In this document: positions 39,603 through 49,542 of the stretch, piece by piece
Position numbering within the stretch: the stretch's first letter is position 1
How the letters are laid out: every line of letters starts with the position of its first letter
Source of the DNA: Syngnathus acus
Taxonomy: Eukaryota > Chordata > Actinopteri > Syngnathiformes > Syngnathidae
Assembly (NCBI RefSeq): GCF_901709675.1
Contig: NC_051088.1
Location: 2,154,664-2,218,663 of the forward strand
DNA: 64,000 nt
Direction of reading: 5' to 3'
Notes under the pieces: generated by a model
Databases searched by the model: none
What the model saw: the letters and a program-made list of their open reading frames with translations, nothing else
Told to the model about the DNA's origin: nothing
Made by a program: the position numbers and the translations under genes

Positions 39603-40470
39603 GTTGGAACCACCCCTCGATTTAAGATTATGTATGCCACGATATTTGAGAATTTTCTCAAATTCTTACTTAGTTGATGATGAACCTTCCCTGTACACAT
39701 ATAGCGATAAATGTTATTTTAAAATTCTTAGTTATTAAATAAACAAAATATAAAAGCTAAGCAGTTTTCGAGAATGAAGAGCGGACGTCTTCGTTGTTGC
39801 GCAACCGTGGAGTAATCGTTTCTGTGATTGGTTGACACTCATTATTTCTGCAGGCATAATCCAATCAGCCAAGGCGTTATAGCCCGGTCTAATTGTCAAG
39901 TGACGTCATTCATGTCCTCCTTTCCTTTCGTTAAGTATTTCTGAATGTGAAACTAACATTGAGAGAGAAACTGGTTAGTTAAGACAAGTCAGATTTATTT
40001 ATACAACCCTTACTCACAGATATTCCTCAAAAGACTTCGCATGATATTTTAATTCTAATCAGTGTCTGAGTGTCCCTAAACAAAATGTTGACGCTGATTT
40101 TGAATGTCTGTTTGACCTATAAAAGCTTACACAGTATGGTTTACGGTGCCTTGTAATTTGCAGATAAGATTCCACCTGTTGCTGAACCCAACTCTTAATT
40201 CATATACATTACAAGGTATTTTATATTACACATTATATTATTACAGTATTATTACAGTATTACTATGATCATAAAAACCTGATGTGGTAGCAAAAAATTA
40301 TGAGCAGGTTCTGAATCTACATGAAATGTTGAAATTTTACTTCCATCTCTGATTTAAAAATTATGTAAAAAAATTGATGACCATTGTTATCTTTCAAATC
40401 ATGACCAAAAGAACTATGGTCTTGTAAAATATGAGATAGGAGCCGGATAAGAGAAGAGCGACAAGGCAGA
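39599..40470. other. intergenic, unassigned
   Basis: No supported gene. The segment 40200-40265 again has TACATTACAAGG and ATTACACATTATATTA units. Confidence 0.4.
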
Positions 40471-40823
40471 AAGAGAAAAGCCAGAATGCATGTATTCAGC
40501 GGTGATGGTCTTGGCCAATCACAGTGTGTGGCAACCATCTATGCTTTGTGATTGGATGCTGGTCAAAGGCAGAGAGCGAGAGAAATGGAGAGAGGAAGAG
40601 GAGGAAGAAACTCTTCACCATTTCATCTATTTTTCCTACGATGGAATGCCTTGCACGCGGATCCATCATGGCGTCTGCCTTTTCCCACCAGGAGGAGCAA
40701 GACTGAGGAGCCGGCGTTGTGGATTCTTCCTGTCATTCTCCGCTGTCCACTTTCACCCCCCCCCCCTTCCCCCTTGCCATCCTCGCCTTCCTAACAGCAC
40801 GTAAAACCTGGCCTGCAGCAAGC
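40471..40823 (+). promoter_or_regulatory. candidate promoter / 5' UTR
   Basis: GGCCAATCACAG (40512) and GTGATTGGATG (40548) are CCAAT boxes in opposite orientations, followed by a GA-rich stretch and a C-rich leader (40756-40790). This precedes a short ATG exon at 40824. Inference only; no TATA box seen. Confidence 0.4.
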
Positions 40824-40850
40824 ATGGGGTGTCACTTCACTAGGACCAAG
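40824..40850 (+). CDS. candidate 9-codon first exon of an unrecognised gene
   Basis: AGCATGG context, then MGCHFTRTK directly followed by GTGAGTGACC, a strong donor, phase 0. Gly2-Cys3 would fit N-myristoylation with palmitoylation. I do not recognise the protein, and the next exon is not identified in this window. Confidence 0.35.
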
Positions 40851-41468
40851 GTGAGTGACCTTTTCCAGGGAGAAAATCAAGTCAAAGACATGTTTCTTTG
40901 GATACTTGTTGATTTGTGGTTACTATGGAAATAAGGTTCAAAATATTGTGCTGAAACTGGTTGTGGTTATGTGCTATGACAACATCTGAGGAAACCTTTT
41001 TCTAAGTCGCTTTGGTACCTTTCTCAGATCAGCATTTAAAATCTCGAAACTACTTGTTCAATTTTCACATCATTGTGTCAATTTTGCATATCAAAAAATG
41101 TCTATCATTTTTTAATACAATTTGCTTGGTATGTCCATATGTTTTATACAATTTGCTTGGTATGTCCATACAAATGATCATGTACAATCCTCACCCATTT
41201 ACTACATTATTATTCGTCATGTTGATCAAAATGTTCAGTTGCATAATTGGTGTCTTGAATCATCTCATCCTTTAAAACAGGGATGGGCAGCCAAACTCTT
41301 GAGTGGTCCATTTTCCACAAAAAGTGTGATGAAATGGGGAAAAATTAAACAATTAGAAGAAATAAAATGCAAAAAATTAGAAATGGGGATGTTCGATCAG
41401 TATTTTGTCCTACTGATACCAATCGTCCATGAGTGTGATTGTCCGAAACTGAGCCAATACTGATCACG
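40851..41468. other. possible intron, unassigned
   Basis: Contains a short direct repeat (ATACAATTTGCTTGGTATGT at 41115 and 41147). Nothing else recognised. Confidence 0.4.
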
Positions 41469-42081
41469 TGTCACGGATCGGATGGAGCCAGGGCGACCAA
41501 ATGCAGCTTGGACCAGGGTTTATTGAGGGAAAAGGTAGTTGGAAGGGAGGGTGAGGGGAACAAACCAACAGAACCGGCAAACTAACATAACTTAACGGAG
41601 GCAGCGAGACAGGGGTAACCGACAGACGAACAGACCAACTTGCAGAGAAACTAACCGAACAGAAAGACGAGACAAAACGACGAGAAACAAGACGACAGAC
41701 GAGACGACAGACGAGACTACAGACGAGAACAATCCGACAGGGGAGTGAGAGGCAGACAGGACTTACAAACCGGATTCGGTTGAAGTTGGGAAATTGTGTA
41801 AAATGTAAATAAAACCAAAATACAATGATTTGAAAATCCTTCTCAACCCATATTCAATTGAATACACTACAAAGACAACATATCTAATGCTCTAACTCAG
41901 GGGTCCCCAACCCCCGGTCCATGGACCGGTACCGGTCCGCGGAGCATTTGGTACCGGTCCGCACAAGAAAGAAAAAATAATTGCATTATTTCCGGAATGA
42001 TCTTTTATTTTGAAAATTGACCGGATTCTCTCCTACATCTCGGTCACGCGAACGCTAGTTTGTCACCCACAAGCTAGCAAA

Positions 42082-42330
42082 ATGAATAAAAAACAAACGT
42101 CTTTGAAAAGTTTCGTTGTGAAGGGGAAAAGGCCCAGTGATGAGACAGAACAAGAGCCGACGACTCCCAAGAAAAAGAAACCCGCATTCCACAGACTATA
42201 CCAGGAGTCCTACTTAAAATACGGCTTTATTGCAACAGGTGACGCTTACGCACCGAGCCCACTTTGCATAATATGCGGCGGGCATTTCTCCATTTCATCC
42301 ACTATATATTTGTTTTTGTGTTGTATCTGA
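42082..42330 (+). pseudogene. hAT transposase N-terminal remnant
   Basis: Begins MNKKQTSLKSFVVKGKRP, contains the nuclear-signal-like PKKKKP and the first half of a BED-type finger (CIIC), then runs out of frame near 42280 where the family sequence is deleted. Confidence 0.7.
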
Positions 42331-42407
42331 ATCTTATTTGTTCATCCATGTTTAAACGTTACCATAGCGACCAGAGTCAAAGAGTGTTCAGGGCACAGTG
42401 GATATTA

Positions 42408-44418
42408 CCGTTTTTTTCCGTGTATAATGCGCCCCCATGTATAATACGCACCCTAAAAATGGCATGTTGATGCTGGAAAAAAGCCTGTACCCATGTATAA
42501 TACGCACCCAATTATTTTATTTTTAATTTTTTTAAATTTTTTTTTTTTTAAGTCCCAATGATCGTCACACACGCAGGGAGGCAATGGGTCCCATTTTTAT
42601 AGTCTTTGGTATGGTCTTAACTAGGCTGGATGTATTTTTTTTGTTAGCGTTGATTTCTCCGACTGCCCATAAAGGCACCACCGCGATCAGATGAAAAGAG
42701 AGGAAAGTGACGTGCGGACATGTGAAAAAGGCGGCTCTGTATGGGAGAGACGTTGAAGAGGAATAAAAACACCCTTGGAAACCAAAACTTGCCCCTCGTC
42801 GTGACTCGGAGCCGCAACAAATGTTTCGGATTTGTGTAGGGTACATTGTGACAGCAAACGAGCAGGTGATCGAGCAAGCGTCTGATACGAGAGCATTGCG
42901 TTCGTATGGAGCGTGTTTGAAGTGAACAGCAGAGACGAAAGGAACAAGGCAAAGTGTTGTGAAATAAAATATTACCTGTAATACTGTTGGATTTTGTCCA
43001 CAATTTAGGGAGCGCTATCTGCGCCTCACGGCAAAAGCCATTGCCAATCACCTGTTATCCAATTCACTCACTGCGTGCTCGTTTAATTTCTTCAGATTTA
43101 GGAAAATGCAAAGACACTGAAGCAGAAATTAGACCTACACAGGTTGGTTGAGTTCAATCATAATTCTTGTTAAGAAAGCTCTGTTTTCAGGAAAGTACAA
43201 TACAGCGCTGGGCCTTTCAAGAGCAGAAAGTCTCCATTCAGAAAAGGCAACGTTCAAGGTTCTTTGGTCTGCTTATATTCAGTTGCTCATGCCGGTGTGG
43301 GGCGAGTTTGATGGGTGATGAGTCGTTGGGGTGGGGCGAGTTCGCAGTAGAGTTTGATTCCATGGGAGTGGGTGCTGGTATGGACGATTCGGTGTGTGTG
43401 TGGGGGCTGCCGTCTTCCATCCCGTCTTTCGGCCTTGGTGATCATCTTTGGCCGAGTCCTTGGCTGTCTCCCTCTGGCACCAGCTGGTTTTTATCTCCGA
43501 GTGACCTTCCTGTAAACATTCTCCTCCATTCTTGCACATATGCTGTCGTACCTCATTCTTTCACTTTTGTCATTTTGTACGAATTAATGTGAGCTTTTTG
43601 GCTGTAACATCATTAATCTATTACTGTTCCCTGACTATGCAAAGTTAGTTCTTTTGATACTCCATGTCTTTGCTCACATCATTATATTCTTAGTTTAATC
43701 ATGCTTCCCACCATATCTTTTCTTTGTTAGGCAAAACATTTCCCTCTGTGCAGAGCGTTCAGTAGTAATCGAAAAGCTGGCGTCCCGCATTAGGCGACAT
43801 ATGACGTTTAGTCAAAACACAAGATATAATCAAGTACTGAACGGTCAAGACGACTCTGGCCGTGTCCATGATTTAGAGAGAAAACATCAGGCATGCATTA
43901 CACAGTTCCTTAAGGGTCATTAAGCTATTTAGGCAACATATCAAAAGACATTTATTTTGCAGTGCACAGAAATACATATTGAATCGTGAAGTTGTAGCAA
44001 CCTCTGTTATTATCTTATATCAGCGTATCTGTTATTGTGGCTAGGCAGGTTTTGTGTCTTTTGACCCTATTCCTTCAATACGCATTTTGTTATTTGCTGA
44101 TTGTATCAAACTATCACATTCATTGTCAGTCAAGAAGAGAAGAGGACTATTATCCCTTCTTTGACGAAATGACCAGAGCACAGTACAAGCACACTATTGT
44201 TCTTGTAACGTGTTTTGTATTTAAGTCCTGTCTGCCCCTCGCTCACCGTCGGATCATTGCATGTGTTACTGTCATGATGTCTGTTTGGTTTCTGTTCCTG
44301 TCTTTGGTAATGTCACCCTGTCTTTTTGTTCCACGTCTTTGTCGGTCAGTCCTGTTGTTGGTTTTGTTGTACCATGATTTTCTTTAAAAAATAAAAATAA
44401 AAAATTAAAAAAATTTGT
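42408..44418. mobile_element. TA-flanked DNA element, CCGTTTTTTTCCG family, copy 2, split by a probable LTR
   Basis: 42408-42984 matches 26367-26909 and 44077-44418 matches the rest, but the right terminus is lost (divergence after AAATTTGT). It carries the same embedded SINE fragment as copy 1 with a smaller deletion (GCAGGGAGGCAATGGGTCCC retained). Confidence 0.85.
42985..44076. mobile_element. probable solo LTR, 1092 bp, with 5-bp target duplication
   Basis: Starts TGTTGGATTTTGTCC and ends CCCTATTCCTTCA (TG...CA), flanked by AATAC at 42980-42984 and 44077-44081. It precisely interrupts a sequence whose uninterrupted form is at 26909 (CTGTAATACGCATTTTG). No internal retroelement genes, so a solo LTR left by recombination is the simplest reading. 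Family not assigned. Confidence 0.82.
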
Positions 44419-44708
44419 GCCAGTTGTATCATTTTACTTTATTGTATTTATTCGCCACACCTTAAAGGCCCGTAGGCCCTAAAAAAGAAATTTTCAAGAA
44501 TAAGAAAACTGGATTAAAATCAAGGCAGAATATCCCGAGATCGCCACAAAAGCAATGAAAACCCTGCTTCCCTTTCCAACATCGTATCTTTGTGAAGCGG
44601 GATTTTCTGCGGTTACAGTAACCAAAACAAAGCTACGGAAGTAATGGTGGGTTTTATTTTTATGCGCTTCGTATTTGTTTTTATGCCAGTCGTATCATTG
44701 TATTTAAT

Positions 44709-45048
44709 CCATCCATCCATCCATCCATCCATTTTCTGTACCGCTTAGTCCCCACGGGGGTCGCGGGTGTGCTGGAGCCTATCCCAGCGTCATCGGGCAG
44801 TAGGCGGGGGACACCCTGAACCGGTTGCCAGCCAATCGCAGGGCACACAGAGACAAACAAACATTCGCACTCGCACGCACACCTAGGGACAATTTGGAGT
44901 GCTCAATCAGCCTACCAAGCATGTTTTTGGGATGTGGGAGGAAACCGGAGTGCCCGGAGAAAACCCACACGGGCCCGGGGAGAACATGCAAACTCCACAC
45001 AGGGAGGGCCGGAGGTGGACGTGCTACCAGTGCGCCACCGAGCCGCCC
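44709..45048 (-). repeat. V-SINE with 12-bp target duplication
   Basis: Minus strand: GGCGGCTCGGTGGCGCACTG head, V domain GTGTGGAGTTTGCATGTTCT, and (GGAT)n tail. Flanked by ATTGTATTTAAT at 44697-44708 and 45049-45060. Confidence 0.95.
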
Positions 45049-45265
45049 ATTGTATTTAATCGTATTTATATATTTATTATAAATGTATTGATTATTTATA
45101 TAAATGTATTATTTATTCATATAAATGTATTATTTATTTATTTATCTATTTATATAAAGGCCGGTCCGCGAAAATATTTCTGACACGTGACCGGTCCGTG
45201 GCGCAAAAAAGGTTGGGGACCACTGATCTAACTCATAAACTTTATTTTATTTTTCAAATAATAAT

Positions 45266-45675
45266 TAACTTAGAATTTCATGGCTGCAACACGTGCAGTA
45301 GAAGTTGGGAAAGGGCATGTTTACCACTTCGTTACATCACCTTTCCTTTTAATAACACTCAATAAACGTTTTGGAAGAGAGGAGACTAATTCTCTTCGCT
45401 TCTCATGTGGAATTCTTTCCCATTCTTGCTTGATGAACCGCTTCCGTTGTTCAACAGTCCGGGGTCTAATTAACTTAGAATTTCATGGCTGCAACACGTG
45501 CAGTAGAAGTTGGGAAAGGGCATGTTTACCACTTCGTTACATCACCTTTCCTTTTAATAACACTCAATAAACGTTTTGGAAGAGAGGAGACTAATTCTCT
45601 TCGCTTCTCATGTGGAATTCTTTCCCATTCTTGCTTGATGAACCGCTTCCGTTGTTCAACAGTCCGGGGTCTTCC
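45266..45675. repeat. 205-bp tandem duplication in the Tc1 element
   Basis: 45266-45470 and 45471-45675 are nearly identical (AATTAACTTAGAATTTCATG through CAACAGTCCGGGGTCT). Confidence 0.9.
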
Positions 45676-46372
45676 CTGTCGTATTTTACGCTTCATAATG
45701 CGCCACACATTTTCAATGGGAGACAGGTCTGGACTGCAAGCGGGCCAGGGGAGAACCTGGACTCTTTTACTTTGGAGCCACGCTGTTGTAACACATGCAG
45801 AATGTGGCTTGGCATTATCTTGCTGCCAGTGTTTCAAAAAAAATTTGAAAAGTGGACTCATCAGACCACAAAACACTTTTCCATTGTGCATCGGTCCATT
45901 TTACATGCGCTCGAGCCCAGAGAACCCGGCGGCGTTTCTGGATTTTGTTCATAAACGGCTTTTGCTTTGCATGATAGAGTTCGAACCTGCACTTACTGAT
46001 GTAGTGACGAACTGTATTTACTGACAGTGTTTTTCTGAAGTTTTCCTGAGCCCATTTGGTGATATCCTTTACACACTCATGTCGGTTTTTAAGGCAGTGC
46101 TGCCTGAGGGATCGAAGGTCACGGTCATTCAGTCTTGGTTTCTGGCCGTGGCGCTTACGTGCAATGATTTCACCAGATTCTCTGAACCTTTTGATGATAT
46201 TATGGACCGTAGATGTTGAAATCCCTAAATTCCTTGCAATTTTGCTTTGAGAAATGTTGTTCTTAAACTGTTCAGCTATTTTCTCACGCAGTTGTGGACA
46301 AAGTGGTGAACGTCGCCCCATCCTTGCTTGTGAATGACTGCGCATGTTTGGGGAGGCTCCTTTTATACCCAA
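45526..46372 (-). pseudogene. Tc1 transposase, internally deleted
   Basis: 46372-45815 encodes the paired-type DNA-binding part (SQSKIARNLGISTSTVHNII, GQKPRLNDRDL) up to the first catalytic Asp (VLWSDESTFQ). 45891-45526, in another frame, has the second Asp (WQQDNAKPHSA) and the Glu (SPDLSPIENVWRIMKRKI), ending GDVTKW. The segment between the first two catalytic residues is shortened at the IFFE/LKHWQQ junction with a frame change. The copy at 63450-63866 keeps that segment. Confidence 0.85.
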
Positions 46373-46829
46373 TCATGGTACCTGCCTGTTCCCAATTAGC
46401 CTGATCCCACATGTGATCAGGCTAATTGGGAAATAGGTGTTTGATGAGCTTTTCTCAGCTTTCTCTGTATTTTTTGCCACTTTTCCCAACTTCTACTGGA
46501 CGTATTGCAGCCATGAAATTCTAAGTTAATTATTATTTGGCAAAAAATAATTAAGTTTATCAGTTTGAACATTAAATATGTTGTCTTTGTAGTGTATTCA
46601 ATTGAATATGGGTTGAGAATGATTTTCAAATCGTATTTTGTTTTAATTGACATTTTGCACAATTTCCCAACTTCAACCAAATCCGGTTTGTAAATACACG
46701 ACAGGTAACGAGAGGCAGGTGACTGTGATTACATAGATTGTGAGGTGACGCAGGAGGGGAGGGGCGACGCGAACAGAAACCATGGCAAACATATACACAT
46801 AAAACGACTGGGGACGAGTCGTGACAACG

Positions 46830-47009
46830 TGGCTTTGGTATAAAATTTCCAATTTAGAACTACCAATTTTTCTTATAATCAATTAATCTTTTATAACAGA
46901 TTGTGTGAAGCTGAAGTGAAACTAATGCAGGAGATCCTTAAATTTTGAATTGCTGTATTGAGTCAACTTTTTATTTTATTTGACTGTACAGTATTTGTAT
47001 TTGGCGGAG
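46830..47009. other. unassigned spacer
   Basis: No recognisable feature. Confidence 0.35.
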
Positions 47010-47255
47010 CACTTGTTTGCATGTGCACCGCACAGTTCAGAGGTTGCAAATTCAATTCTGGCTCCAGTCTTCCTATGTGGAGTTTGCACGTTCTCCCCGT
47101 GCCTGCATGGGTTTCTCCTGGGTACTCCGGTTTCCTCCCACATCCCAAAAAACATGCTTTTCGATTGAGCACTCAAAATTGCCTGTGGGTCTAAGTGTGA
47201 ATGGTTGTTTGTCTATGTGTGCCCTGTGATTAGCTGGTAACCAATTCAGGGCCTT
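47010..47255 (+). repeat. V-SINE, tail lost
   Basis: Decayed head, TTCAATTCTGGCTCCAGTCT, GTGGAGTTTGCACGTTCTCC, CTCCGGTTTCCTCCCACATC, up to CTGGTAACCAATTCAGGG. LINE copy f follows directly. Confidence 0.85.
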
Positions 47256-47548
47256 GGCTGTCTGATGCCCGGCTACAGAAGCTGGCTCAAGGATCGTGGA
47301 ATGTCACTTCTCTGGCAGGAAAGGGGCCCGAGCTGGTGTGTGAGGCAGAAAGGTTCAGACAAGATTTGCCTCCACACACAGCCTCGGTTCTAGTACCAGT
47401 CCTCTCCAGAGGGGTTAGACTTTCTCTCACTCGAGTTGCCCACGATTTTTTGTCCACCATCCAACGTCTCAGGAGGGGGAAGCAGTGCACTGTTAACACT
47501 GTGTACAGTGGAGATGGGGTGCTGCTGACCTCGACTCAAGACGTCGTG
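47256..47548 (+). mobile_element. APE/RT LINE copy f, internally deleted
   Basis: The start of the endonuclease (GGAATGTCACTTCTCTGGCA, GAGCTGGTGTGTGAGGCAGA) is joined near 47445 to the region before the RT (CAACGTCTCAGGAGGGGGAA, GTGTACAGTGGAGATGGGGT), then runs into (GGAT)n. Confidence 0.75.
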
Positions 47549-47616
47549 ATGGATGGATGGTCGGATGGATGGATGGATGGATGGATGGATGGATGGATGG
47601 ATGGATGGATGGATGG
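47549..47616 (+). repeat. (GGAT)n microsatellite
   Basis: ATGG/GGAT array of about 17 units, typical of V-SINE and LINE tails. Confidence 0.93.
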
Positions 47617-47851
47617 AAAACATGCTTGTAAGCCGATTGAGCTCCAAATTGCCCATAGTAGGTGTGAATGCGTGTGCGGATGGTGATTTGTCTCTGTGTG
47701 CCCTGCGATTGCCTGGCAACCGGTTCAGGGTGTCCCCTGCCTACTGCCCGATGACTGTTGGGATAGGCTCCAGCAAGCACACGACCTCCGTGTGGACAAG
47801 GGGTATGGAAAATGGATAGATGGATGGATGGATGGATGGATGGATAGATGG
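47617..47851 (+). repeat. V-SINE 3' part with (ATGG)n tail
   Basis: ACATGCTTGTAAGCCGATTG, CAACCGGTTCAGGGTGTCCC, GTTGGGATAGGCTCCAGCAA, then GAAAATGGATAGATGG repeats. Confidence 0.88.
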
Positions 47852-49246
47852 ACGAGCGAGGGCCGACATGTCCCGGGGCATCAAGGAAGCGAAAAGGGCG
47901 TTCTCTTGCAAGATTACCGCCCACTTCAAGGACAGCAGGGACGCACGGAGCCTTTGGCAGGGCATTCTGACCATCACGGACTACAAATCCGCGCCGCAGA
48001 GCTGTGAGGGCGACGTCCGTCTGCTCAACGATCTTAACCGCTTCTTTGCTCGCTTCGACGCTAGGAACAGCACTTGCCCGCTGAAGACCCCTCCCTCTCC
48101 ACACGAGCGGCCCCTGTGCCTCTCTGCCGATAGCGTGAGGAGGGCGCTTGCCGCTATCAACACCCGTAAGGCGGCGGGCCCTGACAACATCCCAGGTCGA
48201 GCGCTGAAGGACTGCGCTGGGGAGCTGATGGGTGTCTTCACGGACATCTTTCACATTTCCCTGCAGCAAGCCATCGTCCCTTTGTGTTTCAAGGCTGCCA
48301 CCATCGTACCTGTGCCGAAGAAACCCGCTCCGTCCTGCTTCAATGACTACCGCCCCGTGGCACTGACGCCCATCATCATGAAGTGCTTTGAGCGGCTTGT
48401 CATGGAGCACATCAGATCCATTCTCCCCCCCACCATAGACCCCTTCCAGTTTGCGTACCGAGCCAAACGGTCCTCTGAGGATGCCATCTGCTCTGCCCTC
48501 CACTCGGCCCTCACCCACCTGGAGAGAAGGGACTCGTATGTGAGATTGCTGTTTGTGGACTTCAGTTCTGCCTTCAACACCATTGTGCCACAACGACTCA
48601 TCTGCAAACTCGACAAGCTGGGCCTCAGTACCTACCTCTGCAACTGGCTACTGGACTTCCTCTGTCAGAGGCCTCAGGTGGTACGTGTTGGCGACAAAAT
48701 CTCCGCCAGCATCACGCTGAGCACGGGGGCCCCCAAGGCTGCGTGCTCAGTCCGCTGCTCTTCACCCTGCTGACGCATGACTGCACTGCAACCTACAGCA
48801 ACAACCGCATAGTGAAATTTGCTGACGACACGACTCTGGTGGGTCTCATCACCAAGGGCGACGAGACTCAATACAGGTTGGAGGTTGACCTTCTGACCAC
48901 GTGGTGCAGGGACAACAACCTCCTGCTGAACGTCAACAAGACCAAGGAGATTGTTGTTGACTTCCGGAAGGGTCACACCCAACACCTGCCGCTGACCATC
49001 AACGGTGCTGTGGTGGAGAGAGTGTGCAGCACCAGATTCCTGGGGGTGCACATCAGTGAAGACCTCTCCTGGACCACCAACACTGCATCACTGGGTAAGA
49101 AAGCTCAGCGCCACCTGTACTTCCTGCGGAAACTCAGGCGAGCAAGTGCTCCACCAGCCATCATGACCACATTCTACCGAGGCACCATTGAGAGCATCCT
49201 CTCCAGCTGTATCGCTGTGTGGATAATGAACAATAGGACTACCTGA
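47852..49246 (+). pseudogene. CR1/L2/Rex1-group LINE, truncated at both ends, one frameshift
   Basis: Same family as 22640-25669. Frame 0 runs to about 48735 (RKAAGPDNIPGRALKDCAGE, DYRPVALTPIIMKCFERL, RLLFVDFSSAFNTIVP), then one C is missing in the GGGGGCCCCCAAGG run. Frame 2 continues with LSPLLFTLLTHDC and KFADDTTLVGL. It stops abruptly at about 49225. The endonuclease is absent. Confidence 0.85.
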
Positions 49247-49542
49247 CTCATGTTGATGTGGAAAAAACAAAACAAAAAAAGAAAACACTATTTTTAATAG
49301 TTTTAAAAAAAATGTTGCAGATCTGCCACGGTGGGTCTTACAGGGTTAAACGAGGGAGCCTCATGGTAATACTGTTGATTATTGCGGTGTCTTTCTGCAT
49401 ATACTATTGTGCTGTATGTTTTTCTACTTTGCCTGTCGTACACAAAGTGAAGCTTGTTCGATGAGCGTCATTCCGAAATTTTGGCATGACAGGCTTCACT
49501 TGATGTCCTTTGACAATACAACAAAAAATGGGAAGTCCAGCC
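49247..49542. other. unassigned spacer
   Basis: A-rich start then unremarkable sequence. No gene seen. Confidence 0.4.

Larger units (their letters stand above)
41898..45225 (+). mobile_element. hAT transposon, CAGGGGTCCCCAACC type, with nested elements
   Basis: Ends CAGGGGTCCCCAACC and GGTTGGGGACCACTG. The 8-bp flanks CTCTAACT (41890-41897) and ATCTAACT (45226-45233) differ by one base. Two transposase remnants survive: an N-terminal piece from ATG 42082 (KKQTSLKSFVVKGKRPSDET, a PKKKKP basic motif, PLCIICG) and a C-terminal dimerisation piece near 44560-44640 (LLPFPTSYLCEAGFSAVTVT). Confidence 0.88.
41766..46690 (-). mobile_element. Tc1-like transposon split by a hAT element
   Basis: Ends CAAACCGGATTCGGTTGAAG and the inverse (CTTCAACCAAATCCGGTTTG), with TA at 41764-41765 and 46691-46692. 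The terminal repeats are about 120 bp long. Its own sequence is 41766-41897 plus 45226-46690. Confidence 0.92.
41469..46826. mobile_element. TGTCACG-terminated repeat, copy R2, split by a Tc1 element
   Basis: Starts TGTCACGGATCGGATGGAGC, ends GACGAGTCGTGACA, with ACG on both sides (41466-41468 and 46827-46829). Its own sequence is 41469-41765 plus 46691-46826. Everything between is a nested insertion. Confidence 0.8.

Noticed and set aside
43167-43592. 141-codon open frame
   Set aside because: Lies within the probable solo LTR, has no domain, and is overlapped by open frames on the other strand.
47493-48593. 366-codon minus-strand open frame
   Set aside because: Antisense shadow of the LINE reverse transcriptase fragment and of the (GGAT)n repeat.
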